A stretch of DNA of 64,000 nt from Aliivibrio fischeri ATCC 7744 = JCM 18803 = DSM 507 (GTDB taxonomy: Bacteria > Pseudomonadota > Gammaproteobacteria > Enterobacterales > Vibrionaceae). Location of the stretch: assembly GCF_023983475.1 (NCBI RefSeq), contig NZ_CP092713.1, forward strand, positions 806,001 through 870,000, in the 5' to 3' direction. A program made the position numbers and the translations under genes. Under the pieces are notes generated by a model. It had not been told where the DNA came from, did no database searches, and was given only the letters and a program-made list of their open reading frames with translations. Numbering within the stretch: position 1 is the first letter of the stretch; each line of letters begins with the position of its first letter. Positions 56,007 through 64,000 of this stretch are shown here, in pieces.

Positions 56007-58085
56007 ATGGTTAGCGATATAGAATTTAAGTTTGAAGTTCTTGGCACAGAACACGAATTTCGTGTCGAGAGCTTTAATGTAGTAGAGGAGCTGTCTAAAC
56101 CGTTTCATGTCAGCTTATCATTACTTTCACTTGATGCAGATATTACGTTTGATGAGTTGATCAGAAAACCTGCATTATTAAGTATATTTGGTCAAGGTGT
56201 TGGAACAGCACGCCAGTTTCATGGTGTCGTTAACGAAGTTCGTTATCTAGGTGAAGGACGTCGTTTTTCACGTTATCAAATTACGTTAGTACCACAGTTG
56301 TGGTTTTTAACGCAACGTCAAGATTGTCGTATTTTCCAAGAAAAATCCGTGGTTGATATTGTTACTGAAGTATTAGATGGTGCAACAGTAACTGATTATC
56401 GATTTGATATTTCGGCTTTATATCCGACAAAAGAATACGTTTTACAATATCGCGAAAGTGATAGTCATTTTGTACAGCGTTTGTTGGCTGAGCACGGCCT
56501 GTGGTACTACTTTGAACATACAACAGCTAATCACACAATGGTTATTGTTGATAAAAACGACGCTATTGCAGAGTTGGAAAATACTCCGTTAAACTCTTCA
56601 TATGTTGGCCCTGTTATCTATCAAGCTGATGGTGGTGGTAATGCGGATAGAGAACATATCTTTGATTTAGAATCAATTAATCGAGTACGTACCGGCCATG
56701 TAACTCATACTGATTATAATTATGAACAGCCACGTATTCCTCAAAAAATGGAAAGTTCGGGACTAATTGATACTGATTTAGCTTTTTTTGATTATCCTGG
56801 ACGTTATATTGAGCCGTCTCAAGGATTAGTTCGTGCTGATGAACTGATGGCTGAAAGTGTTGTTGATAATTATCAGATTGAAGCTGCAAGTAATGTAATG
56901 CGATTAATTCCGGGTTACAGTTTTATTCTAGATAAACATCCAAGAAGAGCACTTAATCGAGATTATACAATTTTGACGGTAACGCATAGTGGTTATGATC
57001 CTCAAGTTCATGAAGATGAAGCCAACGAAATGCCAACCACATATCAAAATCAGTTTAGTTGTTTACCGCGTGATATTGAGTTTAAGGCGCCTAAAATTGC
57101 TGCTCCTGTTGTTGATGGTCCACAGACTGCTGTTGTTGTCGGACCAGCAGGCGAAGAAATTTATACTGATAAGCTTGGGCGTATCAAAGTGCAATTTCAT
57201 TGGGATCGTTATGGTCAAAGTGATGAGCATTCAAGTTGTTGGATCCGTGTTAGTCAGTCGATGGCTGCTCCGACATGGGGCGCTGTATATTTACCAAGAA
57301 TTGGTCATGAAGTAGTCGTTGCTTTTTTAGAAGGTGATCCTGATCGTCCATTAGTTACAGGTGCGGTATATAACGGGCTTCATTACCCGCCATATTCTTT
57401 ACCTGAAAATAAAACACGCACAACCTTTAGAACTCAAACTCATAAAGGAACAGGGTATAACGAGTTAAGCTTTGAAGATGAAGCTAACCAAGAAGAAGTT
57501 TATATTCACGCACAAAAAGACATGTCGACCAAAATCTTGAATAATCGCTATAGAACTATTGGTCAAGATGAGTTTTTAATTGTCGAACGTCATCAAACAA
57601 ATGAAGTGAAAGGCGATCACAAAGAAACGATTGAAGGACATAAAACAACAACGGTTAATAGTACGTTTACTGAAACGGTCGAACAAGATGTAACAGTTAA
57701 ATACAATGCAAATGAAACGCAATCAGTAACCAATAATTCAATATTAGATATTGGTGACAACCGTACAACAAGTATTGGTAAAAATGATGACTTGAGCGTA
57801 ACAGAAAATAGTAATTTGTCTGTTGGGGCATCTCGTAATAGTGATATTTCTGCCGATGATAATCAAACCGTTGGAGGAAATTTAACGGTTTCTGTCCAAG
57901 GAAATACATCTTATAAGACCGATGGCGCAACGCAAATTATTAGTGGCAGTAAAATTGTATTGCAAACAGGAAGTTCTTCTTTAGTCATGAGCAGTGACGG
58001 CACGATTAAATTAGCAGGTAATGCGATTACTATTGAAGGTTCAAGTACCGTAACAGTGAAAGGTGGTAAGGTTGCAGTTAACTAA
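56007..58085 (+). CDS. vgrG: VgrG / TssI, T6SS spike protein
   Basis: A 692-aa VgrG. The N-terminal gp27-like half has SLSLLSLDADITFDELIRKPALLSIFGQG, HGVVNEVRYLGEG and LWFLTQRQDCRIFQEKSVVDIV. The gp5-like OB-fold part has DKLGRIKVQFHWDRYGQSDEHSSCWIRVSQ and GHEVVVAFLEGDPDRPLVTGAVYNG. The C-terminus is a beta-helix of short repeats (IGDNRTTSIGKNDDLSVTENSN ...) ending in KGGKVAVN. There is no enzymatic extension, so toxins must be carried by Hcp, PAAR or adaptor-bound cargo. The gene downstream overlaps it by up to 23 bp and is probably coupled. Confidence 0.97.
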   Translation: MVSDIEFKFEVLGTEHEFRVESFNVVEELSKPFHVSLSLLSLDADITFDELIRKPALLSIFGQGVGTARQFHGVVNEVRYLGEGRRFSRYQITLVPQLWFLTQRQDCRIFQEKSVVDIVTEVLDGATVTDYRFDISALYPTKEYVLQYRESDSHFVQRLLAEHGLWYYFEHTTANHTMVIVDKNDAIAELENTPLNSSYVGPVIYQADGGGNADREHIFDLESINRVRTGHVTHTDYNYEQPRIPQKMESSGLIDTDLAFFDYPGRYIEPSQGLVRADELMAESVVDNYQIEAASNVMRLIPGYSFILDKHPRRALNRDYTILTVTHSGYDPQVHEDEANEMPTTYQNQFSCLPRDIEFKAPKIAAPVVDGPQTAVVVGPAGEEIYTDKLGRIKVQFHWDRYGQSDEHSSCWIRVSQSMAAPTWGAVYLPRIGHEVVVAFLEGDPDRPLVTGAVYNGLHYPPYSLPENKTRTTFRTQTHKGTGYNELSFEDEANQEEVYIHAQKDMSTKILNNRYRTIGQDEFLIVERHQTNEVKGDHKETIEGHKTTTVNSTFTETVEQDVTVKYNANETQSVTNNSILDIGDNRTTSIGKNDDLSVTENSNLSVGASRNSDISADDNQTVGGNLTVSVQGNTSYKTDGATQIISGSKIVLQTGSSSLVMSSDGTIKLAGNAITIEGSSTVTVKGGKVAVN

Positions 58086-58566
58086 TTCAATAGAAGTTAC
58101 TGGTGCCATAGACGAAAATTCGCAAGCTGAATCATTAGCTTGCGTTCCTCGTTTTGGGAAAGTGATATCTTTACATCCAACAATGTCTGACCGTATTTAC
58201 GTTGAATTTGATGGTTTAGCTACGGGCAGCACTGCTTTGGCTAAAATTGGTCGTTTATTTCGTAAATCGGAATTGAAATTCGCTATTGAAAGTGGCTTAA
58301 CTTGTCGTATTGAATTTTTAAATGGTGATATTACATTGCCTGTTTTAACTGATATCTTTTTCTCGTTACTCGATGATGATCAGCCTGTCATATTAAGAGC
58401 AAAATCATTGATTATTGAAGCTGAAAATGAATTGATAGTAAGAAGTGGTGCGACGCAAACCAAATATAGCGGTCGTGATGGAAGAGTGACAACTCAAGCG
58501 AAATACATTACTTCACAAGCTGAAAAAGCGCAAAAAATTCAAGGTTCGACCATTGCAGTTAATTAG
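58063..58566 (+). CDS. VgrG-associated protein (DUF6484-like)
   Basis: A protein of 164-167 aa overlapping the end of vgrG. It opens with the element TGAIDENSQAESLACVPRFGKVISLHPTMSDRIYVEFDG, as in the DUF6484 family found next to VgrG, and ends in ITSQAEKAQKIQGSTIAVN, echoing the VgrG terminus KGGKVAVN. The start is either GTG 58063 or TTG 58072; the latter has AGGTGG at a good distance. A role in spike assembly or cargo loading is inferred from position. Confidence 0.78.
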   Translation: MVRLQLTNSIEVTGAIDENSQAESLACVPRFGKVISLHPTMSDRIYVEFDGLATGSTALAKIGRLFRKSELKFAIESGLTCRIEFLNGDITLPVLTDIFFSLLDDDQPVILRAKSLIIEAENELIVRSGATQTKYSGRDGRVTTQAKYITSQAEKAQKIQGSTIAVN

Positions 58567-58574
58567 GATGATAT

Positions 58575-59900
58575 ATGAATCGATACCGCTATTTAGTTGA
58601 TGATGTAAAAAAAACGCTGACAGATGCAGATAAACAGCAAGCAATTGCTGATATCGCATTAGCGCAAGAGCAATTGAGTTCTTTTTCCGAAAATATGGTT
58701 AATTTTCTTTATACAAAAGCCATTTTAGCTGCAGAGACAGCATCGTTTTATATCAAACAACAATATCGTTTTCATCAAAATGGATATCCAGCTAAAGAGA
58801 TTGATTATCTTACACTTTTAGAAACTCAACTTAGCGAAATTGAAAAAGTATTTATTGCATTATTACGTATTCATCGTGGTTTTGTTTATGTTGTTTATAG
58901 TGAGTATCCGGAAGTTTTAGCGTGGTTGTGCTTAAGTAAGAATATCGAGAGTCAACATGATAACGATGAGCTAACTCTATTAGGGATCAGTATTATTGAT
59001 CAGCTGGATCCTGAGTTGGCTATGTCTCTAATTCTTCGTTCGAATTCTAACCATATTCATAAACTATTAGCTCGCTTTATTGAAGGTGGAGCGAGTAAGC
59101 GCGAGCTTTATTATCGTTGTTTAGTAATAAATCAAAGTGTAAGTGTTTCATTGATTAAGCATTGGCTTGAAGACAAAAAATTACCAGAAAAGATGCTTCA
59201 TTCTTATTTAGCGTTGATGAATGTAGGTAGTAGTATTGAATGGCTTCAAGAATTAACGAATGCTGATGATTTATTATTTGAAAACTTGATATTAAAAGAA
59301 GATAGAGCTACGTGGTTTAGGCAACAATATTCCGTTGATACTATTTCCTCAGAAACAGCAAATACGTATTCAAAGCTATTAACGCTTAAAGAGTTTTCAT
59401 TATTTGATATAGAAAAAGAGCAAGCGGTTATCCATTTTATTTTAAGTGGGGATACTGAACTAGTGCCGTTGATTATCGAGCATCTTATGCAACTAGATGA
59501 AGTGGATGCGCAGCTTTGGTGTGAAGGTTTATTTCTTGTTTATGGCGAAGAGTTTCCATTTTCACCTTCAAAATTAGGGAATACCATTGAATGGCAAGAT
59601 GCATTGCATGAAATTGTTGAGTGGCAAGAACAAATTGAGGTTGTTAAATCAGTTCCGCTTCGAATGGGGCAGAAATTAACGTTTGATTCTTCAATTAGAG
59701 CAATGAAAAGCTCTGAGTTGTCATCCAGTTTACGTGAATGGTTATGGCGAGAGCTATGTATTATGAGCCGAGTGCATTTTTATTGGCATCCTCAATTGTC
59801 TTTACAAGATCAGGAAGGCCTTTTTGATAATATTCAATCGATTCCATTAGTGAGAGAGCGATTTAATTTAAGAGGTAAGCATGCAGCTGTGGGATATTGA
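58575..59900 (+). CDS. T6SS accessory protein of unknown function
   Basis: A 441-aa, mostly helical cytoplasmic protein without signal or membrane segments. Repeated helical pairs such as GISIIDQLDPELAMSLILRSNSNHIHKLLARFIEGGASKRELYYRCL suggest a HEAT-like scaffold, comparable to a T6SS-associated family (TIGR02270) in size and place; I cannot confirm it. It follows the DUF6484-like gene by 8 bp and overlaps the DUF2169 gene by 20 bp, so it is part of the vgrG operon. Likely a cargo-loading or chaperone component, by context only. Confidence 0.72.
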   Translation: MNRYRYLVDDVKKTLTDADKQQAIADIALAQEQLSSFSENMVNFLYTKAILAAETASFYIKQQYRFHQNGYPAKEIDYLTLLETQLSEIEKVFIALLRIHRGFVYVVYSEYPEVLAWLCLSKNIESQHDNDELTLLGISIIDQLDPELAMSLILRSNSNHIHKLLARFIEGGASKRELYYRCLVINQSVSVSLIKHWLEDKKLPEKMLHSYLALMNVGSSIEWLQELTNADDLLFENLILKEDRATWFRQQYSVDTISSETANTYSKLLTLKEFSLFDIEKEQAVIHFILSGDTELVPLIIEHLMQLDEVDAQLWCEGLFLVYGEEFPFSPSKLGNTIEWQDALHEIVEWQEQIEVVKSVPLRMGQKLTFDSSIRAMKSSELSSSLREWLWRELCIMSRVHFYWHPQLSLQDQEGLFDNIQSIPLVRERFNLRGKHAAVGY

Positions 59901-60858
59901 TTCTGAGTCACCATTTACTCTAAAGGGGCGTTTTCAACGTGATTCAGAAGGTCATGAAGTTTGGGTTCTTAGTATGAAAAGAGCTTGGACTTTTTTAGAT
60001 GGTAGTTGGAGCGAAGAAGTCGATAATCTCGAACTAAATGATGACCCAATTTATCTTGGTGAACCTGGTTTTTCTGCAATGGTTGCTGACCATGACTTTC
60101 CTATTTATAAAAAAAACACAGATGTATTAATTTACGGAAAGGCTCGCAGTTACGCGAAGAAACCAGTACACAGTCAATTATGTCGTGTATTGATCGATGA
60201 ACATATCGATAAAACGCTTAAAGTTGTGGGTGAGAGGCATTGGGTTGATCATAGTGGCAGTATCACAGTATCTACGACTCAGTCATTTATTGAGCGTGAT
60301 ATTGATTATTCAAACGCTATTGGTGGTGATGAGCGAAACAGAATTGGTGGTGGAGCCGCAGAGACTAATGTTGAACTTTTAAAAGCAAAGGTTCCTTCTA
60401 TTTTTTATCCAGATCAAAATTGGCAGGCAAGCAGTAAAAAAGTAAAAGTTGCTGGGTTTGGTCCAATGCCTCCATTTTTTCATGACAGAGCAAAATGGGC
60501 TGGGACGTTTGATGAAAAATGGTTTGAAGAAAGACGACCAGTTTGGCCTATAGATTTTGATGCTCGTTTTTATCAATCGGCACCGCAAGATCAGCAGTGT
60601 AATGGCTATCTACAAGGTGGTGAACGGTTAATGGTGAGTGGCTTTTGTCATAATGATGCACTGTCTTTTCGGATCCCAAGTGAAAAATTTCAAGCAGTTG
60701 CGGTCTTTAATGGCAAAGAAGAAAAAATAAATATGCCGATGTATACATTATGGATTGATACTGAAAATAAACGTATTGAGGCGACATATACAGCGGCGTT
60801 TCCTTGCCAAAATAGAGAGCATTTGTTGACATCATCATATCTAGTGGAATTGTCTTAA
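59881..60858 (+). CDS. DUF2169-family T6SS accessory protein
   Basis: A 325-aa protein. It has the DUF2169 pattern: KGRFQRDSEGHEVWVLSMKRAWTF, then MVADHDFPIYKKNTDVLIYGKARSYAKKPVHSQLCRVLI and KTLKVVGERHWVD. DUF2169 proteins are found in many T6SS gene sets near VgrG and act as accessory or adaptor-like proteins, with no enzymatic role shown. GAGG lies before the ATG. It overlaps its neighbours on both sides (20 bp and 1 bp). Confidence 0.85.
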   Translation: MQLWDIDSESPFTLKGRFQRDSEGHEVWVLSMKRAWTFLDGSWSEEVDNLELNDDPIYLGEPGFSAMVADHDFPIYKKNTDVLIYGKARSYAKKPVHSQLCRVLIDEHIDKTLKVVGERHWVDHSGSITVSTTQSFIERDIDYSNAIGGDERNRIGGGAAETNVELLKAKVPSIFYPDQNWQASSKKVKVAGFGPMPPFFHDRAKWAGTFDEKWFEERRPVWPIDFDARFYQSAPQDQQCNGYLQGGERLMVSGFCHNDALSFRIPSEKFQAVAVFNGKEEKINMPMYTLWIDTENKRIEATYTAAFPCQNREHLLTSSYLVELS

Positions 60859-61799
60859 TGAGTATATATCAACATCAATATATTTTAGACTCTGATATTG
60901 TTGTTCCTACAGGAATGAATACAGAGCTAGCCATTGCGATTGCCCGAGCCGATATTGATCGTTTTGCAACTTATGAAGACGGTAACGAAAAATATACTGT
61001 AGCGTCTTTAGAATTTGTTGATCAGACTTGTCTAATGACTAAGGTACAAGAAACACTAAATGTATTAATTACACCGCTGTTAGATAGACTGCATGTTTCA
61101 TTAAAACCCTTGCCATTATTACTATCGGTTCCCCAAGAAATCTCAGAGCATGATTTGCGTAATTGGATTGATGAGAGCGATTTTTCAGATTATTTATCTA
61201 ATATAAAATTCAGTAAAAATAGCGGGAATGCTTTTTTACAAGAATGCTTAAATAGTTTAGCTGAACCAGATGCAATTATGTGTATTGCTATTGATAGTCT
61301 ATACGAAAAAAAAGAAGCATTAATGTCTTCTAGAGATGCAATGTCAGGGACTAATCCATGGGGAGTATTACCTAGTGAGGGAGGCGCTGGCATGGTGTTA
61401 ACTAAACGGAATGTACTTGATACACTAAAACTGATACCACAAAGTAAAATCGTGTATTCACAATTTGATTGGCACTCGAGTGATAGAAGAGGTTGCGCTC
61501 GATTGATTCGTGCGGCAAGTAAACATCATGATAATTTAGGACCTATTTATAGCGATATGACAAATCAACGTGCGCATACGGAAGATTATGGTTTTGCTAT
61601 TGGTGCAAGAAGTGAGGTGATCCCTTATGCTCAACAAGTAACATTAACTAATGAGTTTTGGGGAACGATTGGAGGTGGTTCAGGCATTGCTACACTAGCA
61701 ACCATGAATCATTTAAGCTCAGTAGGTATACTATCTACTGCTTTTTTATTTGATCAAAATAATACTCGTTCTTTATTTATATTAAATAGAGAAAAATAA
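60858..61799 (+). CDS. Thiolase-fold (ketosynthase-like) T6SS accessory protein
   Basis: A 313-aa protein that resembles beta-ketoacyl synthases: VVVP TG-like DIVVPTGMNTELAI at the start, a central MCIAIDSLYEKK, then NPWGVLPSEGGAGMVLTK and GPIYSDMTNQRAHTEDYGFAIGA. The nucleophile Cys and the catalytic His pair of real ketosynthases are not evident, so it is probably a non-catalytic thiolase-fold member. Such genes occur beside DUF2169 genes in T6SS loci. The ATG overlaps the previous stop (TAATG). Confidence 0.72.
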   Translation: MSIYQHQYILDSDIVVPTGMNTELAIAIARADIDRFATYEDGNEKYTVASLEFVDQTCLMTKVQETLNVLITPLLDRLHVSLKPLPLLLSVPQEISEHDLRNWIDESDFSDYLSNIKFSKNSGNAFLQECLNSLAEPDAIMCIAIDSLYEKKEALMSSRDAMSGTNPWGVLPSEGGAGMVLTKRNVLDTLKLIPQSKIVYSQFDWHSSDRRGCARLIRAASKHHDNLGPIYSDMTNQRAHTEDYGFAIGARSEVIPYAQQVTLTNEFWGTIGGGSGIATLATMNHLSSVGILSTAFLFDQNNTRSLFILNREK

Positions 61800-61952
61800 A
61801 AAGAAAAGCATGGTGTTATTTTTTCTATTTGCCTAGTCACTTTAACTAAATGTCTAGAGAAAGTGTTCGTTTTGTTTTATAGCATTGAAAAATAACACCC
61901 ATACTTATTAATATTGTGTACCAATTAAATAAGTGGCTATAAAGAGTATTCA

Positions 61953-63938
61953 GTGTCTGAATTGCAGGGATCAACTAACGACTTTATTAATCAGTTAGTT
62001 GTTAAAGCGATCGAAAAGAAAAAAAAGAATGAACAAACATTGGCGAATAAACTAAAGCCAAGGCTAGAGCATGTCTTATTTTCACAGTTTGATGTATTAG
62101 AAACTATTGAGTCCCATAATCAGAAAACAACCTTATACCGCTTAGCAAAGAAAGATGAACCTGAAAAGCAAATCTGCTGTAAGGTATTGAATTCAGAGCA
62201 ACCTGAACACGTTCTGGAGATGTTTGTAGCAGAAGCGACGCATTTAGAAGTTTCTCAACACCCAAGTATTATTGATTTCATTAAACTCGGTAATGAGTTT
62301 GAACGCCCATATTTTATGTATAAATGGGCTGAAGGGGAATCTGTAGCTGAAAAACTGACGCGCCATAAATATAAAAGTTTTCGTCATGATCACATTGCAT
62401 GGTTAATTTATCAACTAGCTGGTGCATTAGAATATATTCACACCAAAGGTATTTGTCATTTAGATATCAAACCATCGAATATAATTATTTGTGAAGATGA
62501 CAGTATTAAATTGATTGATTTTGGTGCTGCTCAGTATATTAATGATTCCAGAAAATATAATGAAGCCAGTCTTTCTTATGCTTCGCCTAAATATATAGAA
62601 TCAGGAAAAGCGGTGCCACAAGACGATGTTTATTCAATGGCATTGTTAGTTTGCGCTTTATTTACTGGCTATTCAGATAATAACGACTGGAAAGCATTAT
62701 TACAGCAGCGTAAACGTCCACATACGATTCCTAAAACGGTTTGGAATTTACTTCGTTTAGTTGTGACAAAACCAAGAACGCATGGTTTAACACCGATCTC
62801 ATTTGCTCAAGCTCTTGCTCATATTGACATGAACGTAATGCAAGGAAGTCACAATGCCCCTTTGTTTACGCAGTTAAGAAATGCAGATTTAGTCCTGAGA
62901 AAAAGTAGTAAGTATGATGTTTTTCGTTTGGGTCGATTCAAGTATTTAGAAGCGAGTTTGGCTGCGTGTTTGTGCTTGATTACATTTACCGTTTTATTAA
63001 AAAGCTTTGCTTTTACGGTAGCTGATAACAATGCTGTTTCTTTATCTGATACGTCATCTCGAATAAAACCAGCACAAGCGGCTACTTTCTTATCTCAGCC
63101 TCCATGGGAAATTGAAAACGCATTGGATAATAATTCATCTGATGTTGTATCACTAGCACCATATCGTGAAGCGGTTGATGTTCAAAACAGTCAGCTACGC
63201 ATTTGGTATGGACAAGAACAAGAAGAGTTAAAAAAAGAGCGTTTGAGCCAAGTGAATCAATTTACGGAACTAGATTCGATTCATAAAGATATGATTATCT
63301 TGCGTGATTATCTGGATCGCAATGTTGTTTTATCATCATCTGTAGATCGACGATTAACAAAATTAATGGCAAGCGTAAATAATCTTAAATTAGAACATCA
63401 AAAATACAATTATTCTTCGATGCTAGAAGATGAAGCGTTAGCTAAAAATGTGATGTTAGGAGACAGCAAAGGAGTCGAGGAATATATGCGTAAATCTTGG
63501 ATTAAAAGCCAAGCAAACTCATATTACTACGCTTATGTTTTACCTAAACAAGTATTAAATCAAGTTATTAGTTCGGTTGATGAACATGCTAAAACGCATT
63601 TTTACAGTAAAGCGATTGATGAGATTAACGAAGCCATAAAATTGTATGGTGATACCGTTGAATTGAGTTCTAAAAAAGCGGAATTGATTGTCAAACGCAG
63701 TGAATACGTTTTATTTGGTACCGTAACAGGTGAAATGGTCTTTGAGAGTGACAAGTTAACGACTGCGTTAGAAGATCTTCATGGTGTTGCTCCTGCTCGT
63801 TTTAAAGAAGTATCCGATTTACTTAAAAAAATTGCTAAAGATTCGTTGGATAAAAGCTTTCAACAAGACACGCCAGCAGAGGGTGCGTTAGCGATTGAAA
63901 AAGCATTAAACGCTTATCAAAAAAAGGTCACTATCTAA
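61953..63938 (+). CDS. ppkA: PpkA-like membrane serine/threonine kinase
   Basis: A 661-aa transmembrane Hanks-type kinase. Motifs: catalytic Lys at K77 (CCKVLN), Glu at about 94, HLDIKPSN at 169-176 with D171, K173 and N176, and DFG at 189-191. An activation segment with SYASPKYIESG follows. A single membrane helix is at about 331-352, and the remaining 300 residues would be periplasmic, helical and charged. It probably begins at GTG 61953, with AAAGAG upstream; a gap of 153 bp without a gene precedes it. PpkA controls T6SS firing by phosphorylating Fha-type proteins; the partners would lie outside the window. Confidence 0.88.
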   Translation: MSELQGSTNDFINQLVVKAIEKKKKNEQTLANKLKPRLEHVLFSQFDVLETIESHNQKTTLYRLAKKDEPEKQICCKVLNSEQPEHVLEMFVAEATHLEVSQHPSIIDFIKLGNEFERPYFMYKWAEGESVAEKLTRHKYKSFRHDHIAWLIYQLAGALEYIHTKGICHLDIKPSNIIICEDDSIKLIDFGAAQYINDSRKYNEASLSYASPKYIESGKAVPQDDVYSMALLVCALFTGYSDNNDWKALLQQRKRPHTIPKTVWNLLRLVVTKPRTHGLTPISFAQALAHIDMNVMQGSHNAPLFTQLRNADLVLRKSSKYDVFRLGRFKYLEASLAACLCLITFTVLLKSFAFTVADNNAVSLSDTSSRIKPAQAATFLSQPPWEIENALDNNSSDVVSLAPYREAVDVQNSQLRIWYGQEQEELKKERLSQVNQFTELDSIHKDMIILRDYLDRNVVLSSSVDRRLTKLMASVNNLKLEHQKYNYSSMLEDEALAKNVMLGDSKGVEEYMRKSWIKSQANSYYYAYVLPKQVLNQVISSVDEHAKTHFYSKAIDEINEAIKLYGDTVELSSKKAELIVKRSEYVLFGTVTGEMVFESDKLTTALEDLHGVAPARFKEVSDLLKKIAKDSLDKSFQQDTPAEGALAIEKALNAYQKKVTI

Positions 63939-63939
63939 T

Positions 63940-64000
63940 ATGACAAGTTTGAATGTTGAACTGTTATTGAAACCGATATCTGAAGCTTCGCCTACTGGTG
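63940..64000 (+). CDS. tssA: TssA (start only, cut by window end)
   Basis: The first 20 codons, MTSLNVELLLKPISEASPTG, follow the ppkA stop by one base. The PISEASPTG string is the conserved N-terminal start of ImpA/TssA proteins (P-I-S-x-x-x-P-x-G), which cap the growing T6SS tail. The rest lies beyond the window. Confidence 0.8.
   Translation, partial: MTSLNVELLLKPISEASPTG

Noticed and set aside
57600..58085. Toxin domain at the VgrG C-terminus
   Set aside because: The segment consists of regular short beta-helix repeats and ends at the normal VgrG length.

Overview
The window looks like an AT-rich Vibrionaceae genome, most likely Aliivibrio. The signs are the codon and base composition, LytSR-type signalling, the choloylglycine-hydrolase family enzymes, a chitinase, a type VI secretion (T6SS) locus with its own sigma-54 activator, and an E. 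coli-like tRNA-Gly. The species is inferred, not proven.

Layout. (1) 1-5.9 kb: a tightly overlapping six-gene operon with an ABC ATPase, a MacB/LolE-type permease, a LolA-like periplasmic protein, an outer-membrane barrel, and a LytS/LytTR two-component pair. (2) 6-9.3 kb: two secreted choloylglycine-hydrolase (Ntn amidase) genes and an AraC regulator, all on the minus strand. (3) 9.7-16.8 kb: an outer-membrane protein, a small unknown protein, a FabV-type enoyl reductase, an acetyl-CoA hydrolase/transferase, a FadB-like fusion and a FadA-like thiolase. Together these encode every step from acetyl-CoA to butyrate (reverse beta-oxidation), with an AraC-style direct-repeat operator upstream. 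(4) 16.9-19.9 kb: a dextran-glucosidase-like GH13 gene split by a 1,310-bp IS3-family element. (5) 20-28.4 kb: ordinary accessory genes (LysR, MFS, GNAT, HopJ-like, Gfo/Idh/MocA oxidoreductase), a third choloylglycine hydrolase with a divergent LysR gene, a small secreted protein and an NhaC-type antiporter. (6) 28.6-36.3 kb: a three-gene module of unknown function (A, a 574-aa protein; B, a lipoprotein; C, a 1,578-aa protein with a central OmpA-like domain). (7) 36.5-40.2 kb: tRNA-Gly(TCC) and a large multidomain GH19 chitinase. (8) 41.1-50.1 kb: a second, diverged copy of the A-B-C module, whose C gene is broken by a second, inverted copy of the same IS. (9) 50.2-64 kb: the start of a T6SS locus. 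A lipoprotein, a VasH-like sigma-54 activator and ClpV lie on the minus strand; hcp, vgrG, four accessory genes, a PpkA-like kinase and the first codons of tssA lie on the plus strand.

How the parts work together. A strong -24/-12 promoter in front of hcp fits the adjacent sigma-54 activator. The two A-B-C modules sit directly beside the T6SS and are the best candidates for an undescribed system, either a T6SS-linked toxin/immunity set or a target-recognition set. The butyrate-type operon is the best metabolic candidate. Both IS insertions have exact 3-bp target duplications, and removing the element plus one repeat restores the reading frame, so both disruptions look recent.
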